From: Nitratifractor sp.
Lineage (GTDB): Bacteria; Campylobacterota; Campylobacteria; Campylobacterales; Sulfurovaceae
Direction of reading: 5' to 3'
DNA length: 6,538 bases
Assembly (NCBI GenBank): GCA_015490055.1
Contig: WFYP01000040.1
Span: 1 to 6,538, forward strand
In this document: piece after piece, positions 1 through 6,322 of the stretch
How positions within the stretch are numbered: the stretch's first letter is position 1
How the letters are laid out: each line of letters starts with the position of its first letter
The notes under the pieces: model-generated
The model's input: only the letters and a program-made list of their open reading frames with translations
Databases searched by the model: none
What the model was told of the DNA's origin: nothing
Made by a program: the position numbers and the translations under genes

Positions 1-1033
1 AGAGTACAGATAGTGGCGGAGACATTAATTGCCAAATTGTTGTGTTGCCAAAAAAGTAGTGTCCTATGGGGAACATAAGCAGAAAAATTCCAATAGGAAT
101 ACCCACAAGTGTAATAAACCAAGCTGGGTAGTTACGCAACCATTTAATTACTAGAAATATATAAAAGACCCCTAAAAATGATAGCAAAAGTCCGATAGAG
201 GCTATTAATTTTGGGGCAACTGCTAAAATTACCAACATTGCAAAAGCTAAAAACTGAAAACTAATAAGCTCTAAGCCAACAATTAGCACAAACCAGCCAA
301 GAGCAAGCATTACATAAGAGCGGGTAAGTGCTGGCGGTGCACCTACAAATAACACAAAGATTAATAGCACAATTAATGTTATAAAGCCTAAATCAATATT
401 TCTATTTCGCCACGGAAAGTATTTTTGCTGTAGTGCCCTATATGGAATAAATAAAATACCAAAGACTATTAACCACAAAATACCTAAGTGAAAGCCACTA
501 AGTGCTACTAAATGTGAAACTCCAAGATTTGATATTTTATCTCTTAAATTTCTATCTAATGGGTCAGCTAAAAATATAGCATGGTAAAATGTCTCTATAT
601 TGCTATTTTTATTGTGTTGTTTATTAATTTTCTCTCGTAAAAATGCTTTTGCATCAAACCCATTCTCTACAGGCTCTACAATATCGCCATATGCAAAAAA
701 GCCTTTTAAGTAGTCGAAGAATGTACTATTTTTTTTAAGTTTAAGTTTTACCCTAACCCAATCGAACCTTTTTGGAGGCTTGCTATTTGTGTAGAGGTAA
801 AAGTCTAGACCATCATCACTTTTTAGTTTTAAGAGTTTAGAGCTGGTTTTATACCCTTTGCCATCGTATAACTTTAAAACTTGTGCTTCTGTATAGTAGT
901 AGCCATTTAAGTTTTTTAAACTACTGTAATCTTGATAGATAAAAAATAGTCTAACTACAATAATTGTAATTAAAACTAACGCTACATATAAAAACTCTCT
1001 ACTATTTCTAAAAAGTGGCGGTGCAGATAGCAT
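1..1033 (-). CDS. comEC: ComEC/Rec2-type DNA uptake channel protein, 3' end cut by window edge
   Basis: My own translation of the minus strand from the ATG at 1033-1031 gives 344 residues with no stop before the window edge. There is a membrane anchor (about residues 15-33), then a soluble stretch rich in beta-type sequence (about 42-120) that fits the OB-like N-terminal domain of ComEC. A polytopic competence domain starts near residue 150. The signature is GVSHLVALSGFHLGIL at 171-186 (family core SG-x-H), followed by PALTRSYVMLAL (234-245) and SIGLLLSFLGVF (279-290). The family forms the inner-membrane channel that passes single-stranded transforming DNA to the cytosol. The dnaB stop lies 12 bases upstream and is in frame, and none of the intervening codons is a start, so ATG 1033 is the first possible start. 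The ribosome site is weak (AAG only). It is the last visible gene of the ispG-dnaB-comEC operon. Campylobacterota ComEC proteins are about 400-440 residues, so perhaps 60-90 residues are missing. Family call is firm. Confidence 0.9.
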   Translation of the reverse strand, partial: MLSAPPLFRNSREFLYVALVLITIIVVRLFFIYQDYSSLKNLNGYYYTEAQVLKLYDGKGYKTSSKLLKLKSDDGLDFYLYTNSKPPKRFDWVRVKLKLKKNSTFFDYLKGFFAYGDIVEPVENGFDAKAFLREKINKQHNKNSNIETFYHAIFLADPLDRNLRDKISNLGVSHLVALSGFHLGILWLIVFGILFIPYRALQQKYFPWRNRNIDLGFITLIVLLIFVLFVGAPPALTRSYVMLALGWFVLIVGLELISFQFLAFAMLVILAVAPKLIASIGLLLSFLGVFYIFLVIKWLRNYPAWFITLVGIPIGIFLLMFPIGHYFFGNTTIWQLMSPPLSVL

Positions 1034-1045
1034 ATTTAATCTTAA

Positions 1046-2515
1046 TTATATTATTGGAGCGTCTATCTTGCCCTCGGTTTGGTCAAAATCGCCACCTTCA
1101 AATATTGTTTCATACGATGCTCCTGCTGGATTTTTATGCGCATCGACAAATCTAGTAAAGCGTTTTTGGAACATCAACTCTACCATTCCTGTTGGTCCAT
1201 TTCTCTGTTTTCCAATTATTAGCTCGGTCTTCTCTTCTGGCTGTTGAAGAAGCTGGTCGTACTGTTCTTGATATTTTTTTACCTTATCATCACTACCATC
1301 TGCTTTTGCCTTCTCTAGCATCTCTTTTACATGAGATTGGCGATATACATCGTCACGGTAAACAAATAGAATAATATCGGCATCTTGTTCGATTGCACCT
1401 GATTCTCTTAAGTCACTTAGCATTGGGCGTTTATTGTCACGGCTCTCTAATGAACGGTTTAGCTGAGATAGTGCTAGTATTGGTATCTCTAACTCTCTTG
1501 CTAGCTGCTTTAAGCCACGAGATATTTCACTAATCTCTTGCTGTCTGCCAGCTCCACCTTTTTGGTCGCCACTCATTAACTGCAAGTAGTCAATAATTGC
1601 CATACTAATCTCTGGGTGTTGAGATTTTAACTTTCTAAGCTTGCTTCGCACATGATGAATCGTAGCATATCCGCCATCATCTACAAATAGTTTACGACGA
1701 CTAATATCATCAACAGCTGCCGATAGTCTGCTCCACTCATCATCTCGCAAATTCCCAACACGTAGAGCTTGCAGAGGTATAGAAGTTTTTGCTGCTAACA
1801 TTCTTAACATCAACTGCTCTGCTGGCATCTCTAGTGAAAATACTGCCACACCTTCGCCACGCTCTATAGCATTTAGTGCCATATTAAGCACCACAGCTGT
1901 TTTACCCATTGCAGGACGAGCAGCGATAATTACTAAATCTCCCTTGCCAAAGCCACTTGTTTTATCGTTAAGCCCCTCGAATCCTGTATCTATACCGATT
2001 AATTTAGAGTTGCCAAGCTCTTTTAATCTCTCTATCTCTTTTAGGGTATCTGCTGTAATTTGTTTAGACTCTTTAAAGTCTTCATTTATACTATCTAGTG
2101 TAATTTCGTAGAGTTTCTGCTCTACCCTATCCATCACCTGCTCGACCTCTAAGTCCTCTTCGATAGTGAGCTTTTTTATCTCTGTTGCAAGTGTTACTAA
2201 AGAGCGTTTGTTTGAATATGCTTTTATCTCTTGAACATACGCTTTTGTATTGGTAATTGGGTTAGCAGATAAAACCTCTATCATCGCTACTTCGTCAAAT
2301 TTACGAAGCTTGCTTAATTCGTTTTTTAAAAACTCTTCATCTATTGGTAAATCTTTATTATAGAGCTTCTCCATAGAGTCAAATAGATGCTGATGAAATG
2401 GCAGGTAAAAGTCTTCTGGCTTTAAAACTGCTGCAACCTCTTCGTATATTTGGGGGTCGAAAATTATAGCCGATAGAACTGCTCTTTCGACATTTAAGTT
2501 ATAGAGCTCTTCCAC
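1046..2515 (-). CDS. dnaB: Replicative DNA helicase DnaB
   Basis: The 489-residue protein is the hexameric 5'-3' replicative helicase that unwinds the fork and recruits primase. The N-terminal helical domain is at about 1-140 (NVERAVLSAII; EDFYLPFHQHLF), followed by a linker helix and a RecA-like domain from about 170. Visible motifs are Walker A ARPAMGKTA (199-207, K205), catalytic-Glu segment VFSLEMP (E229), Walker B MAIIDYLQLM (D309), motif H3 ALSQLNRSLESR (Q351), LSDLRESGAIEQDAD (366-380) and the arginine-finger region IIGKQRNGPTG (R438). Residues about 392-430 form a charged, helix-prone insertion before the arginine finger. It is much longer than the roughly ten residues in the E. coli protein and resembles an insertion reported for H. 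pylori DnaB. The start is GTG, supported by AAGGAG five bases upstream. Its first base is the last base of the ispG stop (TAGTG), so the two are translationally coupled. comEC follows after 12 bases. Confidence 0.98.
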   Translation of the reverse strand: MEELYNLNVERAVLSAIIFDPQIYEEVAAVLKPEDFYLPFHQHLFDSMEKLYNKDLPIDEEFLKNELSKLRKFDEVAMIEVLSANPITNTKAYVQEIKAYSNKRSLVTLATEIKKLTIEEDLEVEQVMDRVEQKLYEITLDSINEDFKESKQITADTLKEIERLKELGNSKLIGIDTGFEGLNDKTSGFGKGDLVIIAARPAMGKTAVVLNMALNAIERGEGVAVFSLEMPAEQLMLRMLAAKTSIPLQALRVGNLRDDEWSRLSAAVDDISRRKLFVDDGGYATIHHVRSKLRKLKSQHPEISMAIIDYLQLMSGDQKGGAGRQQEISEISRGLKQLARELEIPILALSQLNRSLESRDNKRPMLSDLRESGAIEQDADIILFVYRDDVYRQSHVKEMLEKAKADGSDDKVKKYQEQYDQLLQQPEEKTELIIGKQRNGPTGMVELMFQKRFTRFVDAHKNPAGASYETIFEGGDFDQTEGKIDAPII

Positions 2516-3573
2516 TAATTCTCCTTGGCAAATTTCTCTACCTCTTGAACAAATCTATCTACAAGCTCTGCTTCTGGCAATCTTGCAACTACATCACCCT
2601 TTACCATTACAAGCCCACTACCTTTGCCATAAGCAATAGCAACATCTGCATGCTGAGCCTCTCCGATAGCATTTACTACACACCCCATTACAGATACATT
2701 CATAGGTTTTTTAATATGCTTAGTACGCTTCTCTACCTCTGCTACCGCACTTACTAAATCAGCTTCTATACGCCCACATGTTGGGCAAGAGATAATATTA
2801 AGCCCCTCTTTTACTCGCCCACTATCTTTTAAAATATCTTTAGCAACTGTTATCTCTTTTTCTAACTCACCGGTAATAGATACACGCATTGTATCACCAA
2901 TACCATCAAGCAACAAGGCACCTAAACCAATAGCAGACTTAATAGTAGCATGGTGGATTGTACCAGCTTCTGTAACACCTAAATGAAATGGATAGTTATT
3001 TTTAGGGCGAAGCATTCTATACGCCTCTACAGTTCTTTGAACATCACTAGCTTTTAGAGATACTTTAATATCGGTAAAGCCTAAATCTTCTAAAAATTTA
3101 ATATTATACTCAGCACTTGCAACCATTGCCTCTGCTGTTGGTCCATACTTTTGGTCAAACTCTTTCTCTAAAGAACCAGCATTTACACCAATACGAATTG
3201 GTAAATTACGCTCTTGGCACGCTTTTACAATCTCTTTAATACGACTTTTTTCGCCAATATTTCCAGGGTTAAAACGAATACAATCTACCCATTTAGCAGC
3301 TTCTAAAGCTAGCTTATAGTTAAAGTGAATATCTGCAACAAGTGGCAGAGTACTCTGCTTAGAAATCTCTTCTAAAGCTAAAGCAGCCTCCATATCTGGC
3401 GCAGCAACACGCACAATATCTGCCCCTGCAAAGTGTAATCTTCTAATTTGTTCAACCGTGGCATCTACATCGCGAGTATCACTATATGTCATAGATTGCA
3501 CAGATATAGGAGCATCACCTCCAATAGCTACATCTTTTATGTAAATCTTTTTTGTTGGGTATCTTTTTGTCAT
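2515..3573 (-). CDS. ispG: 4-hydroxy-3-methylbut-2-enyl diphosphate synthase IspG (GcpE)
   Basis: The 352-residue protein fits cytosolic IspG, the iron-sulfur enzyme that reductively converts methylerythritol cyclodiphosphate (MEcPP) to HMBPP in the MEP pathway of isoprenoid synthesis, usually with flavodoxin or ferredoxin as electron donor. The N-terminal TIM-barrel part runs to about residue 245 (VQSMTYSDTRDVDATVEQI at 25-43; PLVADIHFNYKLAL; CIRFNPGNIG at 98-107; VSLKASD). The C-terminal domain carries the [4Fe-4S] ligands: C263 and C266 in SCPTCGR, C298 in VMGCVVN, and E305 in NAIGEA. All are present, and the length matches the compact bacterial form without the plant/chlamydial insertion. 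ATG 3573 is preceded by only a weak site (GAG six bases upstream). It is the first gene of the ispG-dnaB-comEC unit and overlaps dnaB by one base. I could not choose a convincing promoter in the AT-rich upstream region, so read-through from priA is also possible. Confidence 0.98.
   Translation of the reverse strand: MTKRYPTKKIYIKDVAIGGDAPISVQSMTYSDTRDVDATVEQIRRLHFAGADIVRVAAPDMEAALALEEISKQSTLPLVADIHFNYKLALEAAKWVDCIRFNPGNIGEKSRIKEIVKACQERNLPIRIGVNAGSLEKEFDQKYGPTAEAMVASAEYNIKFLEDLGFTDIKVSLKASDVQRTVEAYRMLRPKNNYPFHLGVTEAGTIHHATIKSAIGLGALLLDGIGDTMRVSITGELEKEITVAKDILKDSGRVKEGLNIISCPTCGRIEADLVSAVAEVEKRTKHIKKPMNVSVMGCVVNAIGEAQHADVAIAYGKGSGLVMVKGDVVARLPEAELVDRFVQEVEKFAKEN
2521..2526 (-). promoter_or_regulatory. 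Ribosome binding site of dnaB, inside the ispG end
   Basis: The minus strand reads AAGGAG followed by AATTA and then GTG at 2515-2513. This full-consensus Shine-Dalgarno sequence five bases before the GTG decides the dnaB start and lies within the last codons of ispG (lysine, glutamate). It explains how a GTG can serve an essential gene and suggests that dnaB translation is coupled to termination of ispG. Confidence 0.85.
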
Positions 3574-3703
3574 TTTATACTCTATTCTTTTTGACTCTAT
3601 TTTAGCGAAAGTTTATTAAAAAAAGTTCCCAAAATTTTATTTTTTCTATATGAACTTACTAAAACTACTTATTAAAATATTAATATGTCATGTTATATAA
3701 TTA

Positions 3704-3712
3704 TGGTATAAT
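3704..3712 (+). promoter_or_regulatory. Extended -10 promoter facing the small plus-strand gene
   Basis: The plus strand reads TGG-TATAAT at 3704-3712, an exact -10 hexamer with a TGn extension. This is the dominant promoter form in Campylobacterota, where -35 boxes are poorly conserved; none is clear here. A second exact TATAAT lies just upstream at 3696-3701. A start near 3719 would give a leader of about 75 bases before ATG 3794. In so AT-rich a region a TATAAT can arise by chance, so the extension and placement carry most of the weight. Confidence 0.55.
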
Positions 3713-3750
3713 AATATTTACATAAAGTGTAAATTCAAAATATATTTAGA

Positions 3751-3762
3751 AGGGGCAACCCT
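3751..3762 (+). other. Small hairpin with GNRA tetraloop in the leader
   Basis: AGGG, loop GCAA, CCCT forms a perfect 4-bp stem closed by a GNRA-type tetraloop. It lies about 32 bases after the predicted transcription start in the leader of the plus-strand small gene. Three G-C pairs in a row stand out in this AT-rich surrounding. It matches no riboswitch family that I recognise. It is short, so chance is possible. Confidence 0.4.
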
Positions 3763-3774
3763 AGTACATGGCAC

Positions 3775-3786
3775 ACTAAGCTTAGT
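3775..3786 (+). repeat. Perfect 12-bp palindrome just before the small gene
   Basis: ACTAAGCTTAGT equals its own reverse complement. In RNA it can fold as ACTA-AGCT-TAGT, extended by GG (3770-3771) with CC (3787-3788) around a three-base bulge. In DNA it could be a dimeric protein site. It ends seven bases before ATG 3794, so it would cover the normal ribosome-binding position. No regulator can be named from the sequence. Confidence 0.45.
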
Positions 3787-3793
3787 CCTGACT

Positions 3794-3991
3794 ATGAAGG
3801 CATTGATTCTAATTGTAATAATGGTTATCTTCTTAGAAATAGTAAACTATCTAGCCAAAAAGGCTTTAAACTTAGAAGAGTATTCAATGGATAAAATAAT
3901 TTTCAGGATATTTTCTAGTATCGGTAATGCGTTTATAGCTTTCATTATCAGTATAGCTGCAGGTGCCCTGCTGTTTCTTCTAAGTATATAA
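3794..3991 (+). CDS. Hypothetical small membrane protein (65 aa)
   Basis: I do not recognise this protein. It has two strongly hydrophobic segments (about residues 2-20 and 45-64) joined by a charged linker (AKKALNLEEYSMDKI), as expected for a two-helix inner-membrane peptide. An exact extended -10 promoter about 80 bases upstream and a hairpin/palindrome leader support transcription of this strand. Against it, no Shine-Dalgarno sequence precedes ATG 3794. The frame stays open upstream without another ATG, so the true start is uncertain; M10 (3821) is a weaker alternative. It is divergent from ispG, and its TAA ends two bases from the priA stop on the other strand. Codons such as TTC, ATC and CTG look slightly more frequent than in the neighbours, but the sample is tiny. 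It could instead be a non-coding RNA with an incidental open frame. Confidence 0.5.
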   Translation: MKALILIVIMVIFLEIVNYLAKKALNLEEYSMDKIIFRIFSSIGNAFIAFIISIAAGALLFLLSI

Positions 3992-3993
3992 TT

Positions 3994-5832
3994 TTAGCTA
4001 AACTCCGTTGGGTCCATATCTATCTCTATAGCTCTATCATTCATAAAAATATGCAATGCCTCTAGCAGAGACTTTTTGCTTTGGCTTCTAAGTAGTATGC
4101 TAAAACGCCATTTATTGGCTATTCTTTCTATTGGGGCAAGCCCTGCACCTACTAGCTCTATATTTTTTAACTGCTTTAAAATATTTACGCTCTCATCTGT
4201 TTTATCTTTTGCCTTGTTGTAGTCTCTGTTCGCTATTAAAAGCCTTGCTAAGTTTTGCTCTGGTGGGTAGAAGCCCTCTCTAAACTCTAGCTCCTCTTTT
4301 ATAAAATCTTCGTAATCTTTTAAATATGGCATAAAAAAATCGGGCTGAGCTGTCTGTATTAGAATTTGGGCATCTTTATTTCTCCCACTTCTTCCTGCAA
4401 TTTGGTGCATCAAAGAGATTGCTCGCTCTTTGGCTCTATAATCACCCATAGCCACTATATAGTCTAAGCCAGTAATTACACTTAGTGTTATCTCTGGATA
4501 GTCGTGCCCTTTGCTTAACATTTGTGTGCCAACTATTATATTTGACTCTCCTCTATTTACCCTATCTAACGCTTTTGCTAACTTATTTCCTGTTGTAATT
4601 GTATCGGCATCAAACTGCTCTATTTTTGCATTCTCTATTTCGTTCTCTAGTAACTCTTTTACTTCGGCTGTTCCAACTCTTTGTGTGGTTAAAGATTCTG
4701 TATTGCAAAATTGGCAAAGTTTAGGAATTGCTTGAGTATAGTTGCAGTAGTGGCACACAAGTGCTCGCTTTTTTCTATGCAGGCTCATACCGATAGAGCA
4801 GAACGGGCAATTTTGGTTTTTACCACAATTAGAGCAGACTAAATATTTAAAGTTTGCTCTTGTTGGCACAAATATTAAAGCTTGTTCACCTTTGCTAACT
4901 GTCCATTTTATTGCATTTAAAACTTCAAAATTTAACTCTTCGCTGGCTATAAATTTATACTCTTTTTTAGCCTCTTTGTATGGTTTTTTAAGCCTTACTA
5001 CTTCAAATTTTTTATAATCGCTAACAAGTGGTGTTGCAGTTCCTAACAAAACTTTAGCACCCAATTTTTTACCAATATATATAGCTAAATCTTTGGCATT
5101 ATATCTTGGGCGACTCATAGCTTTGTAACTATCGTCGTGCTCTTCATCTACAACTATTAAGCCTAAATTCTCAAGTGGTAAAAAGAGTGCCGAGCGAGCA
5201 CCAATAACAACTTTCACCTTGCCACTAGCGATAGAGTTTAATATCTCTTCTCGCTTTTTCTTTGTAATTTTAGAGTGCCAAGGGGCTACTATATCGCCAA
5301 AATAGTTTGTAATTCTTTTAGTTATTTGTGGTGTTAATGCAATCTCTGGCATCAATACAATAGCAGTTTTATTTTGCTTTAGTACTTGGCTAATTAAGTG
5401 AATATAAATCTCTGTTTTTCCAGAGCCGGTAACTCCAAAAAGCAGAGATAAATCTTTAGACTCTATCTCTTTTAATGCCTTCTCTTGCAACTTTGTAAGT
5501 TTTGGTAATTCACTCTCTTTGTATTCAATTTCTAATTTGTCTAAATTTTGGAATGGATAAAAGAGCGCTATAGCTTCACCAAAGCTACTAAAGTAGTAGT
5601 TTTGTATAAATTTAGCAACTTCTAGCTGCCAAGTTTTGTAGTAATTTTTAGTAAGTTCTAATATATCTTGAGTATCAAACTCAGGCTTTTGCTCCTCTTT
5701 TAAAATAACTGCTAATTTAGAGCTACTCTTAAGAGGAACTTTAACAATAGAGCCAAGGTTAATAGGCTCTTTGCTAGAGTATGTAAGCAAAGGTGCACTA
5801 GACTTTAGTAGTGCAACTTGGTAGTAGTGCAT
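3994..5832 (-). CDS. priA: Primosomal protein N' PriA, replication restart helicase
   Basis: PriA recognises abandoned forks and D-loops and starts reloading of the replicative helicase; it is a cytosolic 3'-5' helicase. This 612-residue protein has a short 3'-DNA-binding region (1-93) and a helicase core with Walker A GVTGSGKTE (133-141, K139), MPEIALTPQ (161-169), DEEHD (229-233), GTATP (264-268), IFVPTRANF (320-328), VGTQMLSKGHDYP (434-446) and QIAGRSGR (477-484). Eight zinc-binding cysteines sit inside the core at 333, 336, 342, 345, 360, 363, 373 and 376, the same spacing as in E. coli PriA as I recall it. E. coli PriA has 732 residues; here only about 40 residues separate the N-terminal region from Walker A, so the winged-helix domain seems absent. 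The ATG overlaps the pseudopilin stop (TAATG), with GAGAG just upstream, so it is co-translated with that gene. Its stop is two bases from that of the convergent small gene. Confidence 0.97.
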   Translation of the reverse strand: MHYYQVALLKSSAPLLTYSSKEPINLGSIVKVPLKSSSKLAVILKEEQKPEFDTQDILELTKNYYKTWQLEVAKFIQNYYFSSFGEAIALFYPFQNLDKLEIEYKESELPKLTKLQEKALKEIESKDLSLLFGVTGSGKTEIYIHLISQVLKQNKTAIVLMPEIALTPQITKRITNYFGDIVAPWHSKITKKKREEILNSIASGKVKVVIGARSALFLPLENLGLIVVDEEHDDSYKAMSRPRYNAKDLAIYIGKKLGAKVLLGTATPLVSDYKKFEVVRLKKPYKEAKKEYKFIASEELNFEVLNAIKWTVSKGEQALIFVPTRANFKYLVCSNCGKNQNCPFCSIGMSLHRKKRALVCHYCNYTQAIPKLCQFCNTESLTTQRVGTAEVKELLENEIENAKIEQFDADTITTGNKLAKALDRVNRGESNIIVGTQMLSKGHDYPEITLSVITGLDYIVAMGDYRAKERAISLMHQIAGRSGRNKDAQILIQTAQPDFFMPYLKDYEDFIKEELEFREGFYPPEQNLARLLIANRDYNKAKDKTDESVNILKQLKNIELVGAGLAPIERIANKWRFSILLRSQSKKSLLEALHIFMNDRAIEIDMDPTEFS

Positions 5833-6305
5833 TATCTCTCTAATTTTCTACAAGAGTCAGGATTTACAGCAGTGTTGCAATCAAATCTATTATTATTAAC
5901 TGTAAAAGTAGGATTAGCAAGGTTTACGCCTGCTGGCATTTTATATAAATAAGTACCTGTTGCTGTTTTCATCCAACAACCAACAGAGCTATTTGTTTCG
6001 CATGATCTTGGAGGATATTCTAAAACGCGTCTATTTGATGAATTTCCATCAAAATAGTCAAAAATAGGTTTATCATTAGTGTTTACTACTCCACCTAAAT
6101 CATTTATTGCTGTATAATTTCCTTCAAAAATTCTTCTTTGAACTTCAGAACTCATAGCCGCACGGATATTTGCCACTGTTGTTTTTGCTTTTGTTAAAAT
6201 TGCATCATCTCGTGTTGCAGCAAACTTTGGTATTGCAATAGTTGCTAAAATACCTATAACAACAATTACAAATACTAATTCTATCATAGTGAATGCTTTT
6301 TTCAT
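5832..6305 (-). CDS. Type IV pilin-like / type II secretion pseudopilin
   Basis: The 157-residue protein has a class III signal peptide: MKKA, predicted prepilin-peptidase cleavage before F5, then FTMIELVFVIVVIGILATIAIP. Glu at +5 and Pro at +22 of the mature chain are present, and the hydrophobic helix would anchor it in the inner membrane and pack in a pilus core. The residue before the cut is Ala rather than the usual Gly, a form I recall from many Campylobacterota pseudopilins. The periplasmic globular part (about residues 30-157) has four cysteines (102, 110, 143, 152) that could form two disulfides. Such proteins serve DNA-uptake pili or type II secretion; linkage to priA and proximity to comEC lean weakly to competence. 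ATG 6305 has AAGGA five bases upstream and an extended -10 promoter just before it. It overlaps priA by one base. The exact family member cannot be named. Confidence 0.9.
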   Translation of the reverse strand: MKKAFTMIELVFVIVVIGILATIAIPKFAATRDDAILTKAKTTVANIRAAMSSEVQRRIFEGNYTAINDLGGVVNTNDKPIFDYFDGNSSNRRVLEYPPRSCETNSSVGCWMKTATGTYLYKMPAGVNLANPTFTVNNNRFDCNTAVNPDSCRKLER

Positions 6306-6310
6306 AAATT

Positions 6311-6315
6311 TCCTT
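6311..6315 (-). promoter_or_regulatory. Ribosome binding site of the pseudopilin gene
   Basis: The minus strand reads AAGGA, then AATTT, then ATG at 6305. The five-base spacing is good, and this fixes the start of the pseudopilin together with its intact prepilin signal sequence. Confidence 0.8.
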
Positions 6316-6322
6316 TTTGTAG

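Noticed and set aside
1192..1374. Open plus-strand frame of 60 codons
   Set aside because: It lies wholly antisense to the conserved C-terminal domain of dnaB, has no ribosome site and gives a composition expected from the complement of that gene.
2545..2757. Open plus-strand frame of 70 codons
   Set aside because: Antisense to the iron-sulfur domain of ispG; Tyr/Cys-rich nonsense composition.
3648..3655. ATATGAAC shared with the dyad at 6347-6360
   Set aside because: An 8-base AT-rich match in two intergenic regions is expected by chance, and the copy here lacks the second arm.
3618..3657. Minus-strand AAGTTC ... GAACTT stem followed by T7, a possible terminator for priA read-through ahead of ispG
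   Set aside because: The stem is only 6 bp with few G-C pairs and has a 23-base AT-rich loop; such pairings are common by chance here.
3663..3691. Minus-strand ATGACA as a -35 box for an ispG promoter
   Set aside because: The hexamer is 5 of 6, but no acceptable -10 lies 16-18 bases downstream; TAAAAT at 3639-3634 is possible yet unsupported. No ispG promoter is called.
3768..3779. Mini-frame ATG GCA CAC TAA in the small-gene leader
   Set aside because: Three codons with a GG-rich stretch 12 bases upstream; could be a leader peptide but is too short to distinguish from chance.
3959..3971. GCAGG-TGC-CCTGC hairpin near the end of the small gene
   Set aside because: The 5-bp stem lies inside the reading frame and has no following U-run on either strand, so it is not called as a terminator.
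4511..4735. Open plus-strand frame of 74 codons
   Set aside because: Antisense to the helicase core and zinc region of priA; no start signal or family resemblance.
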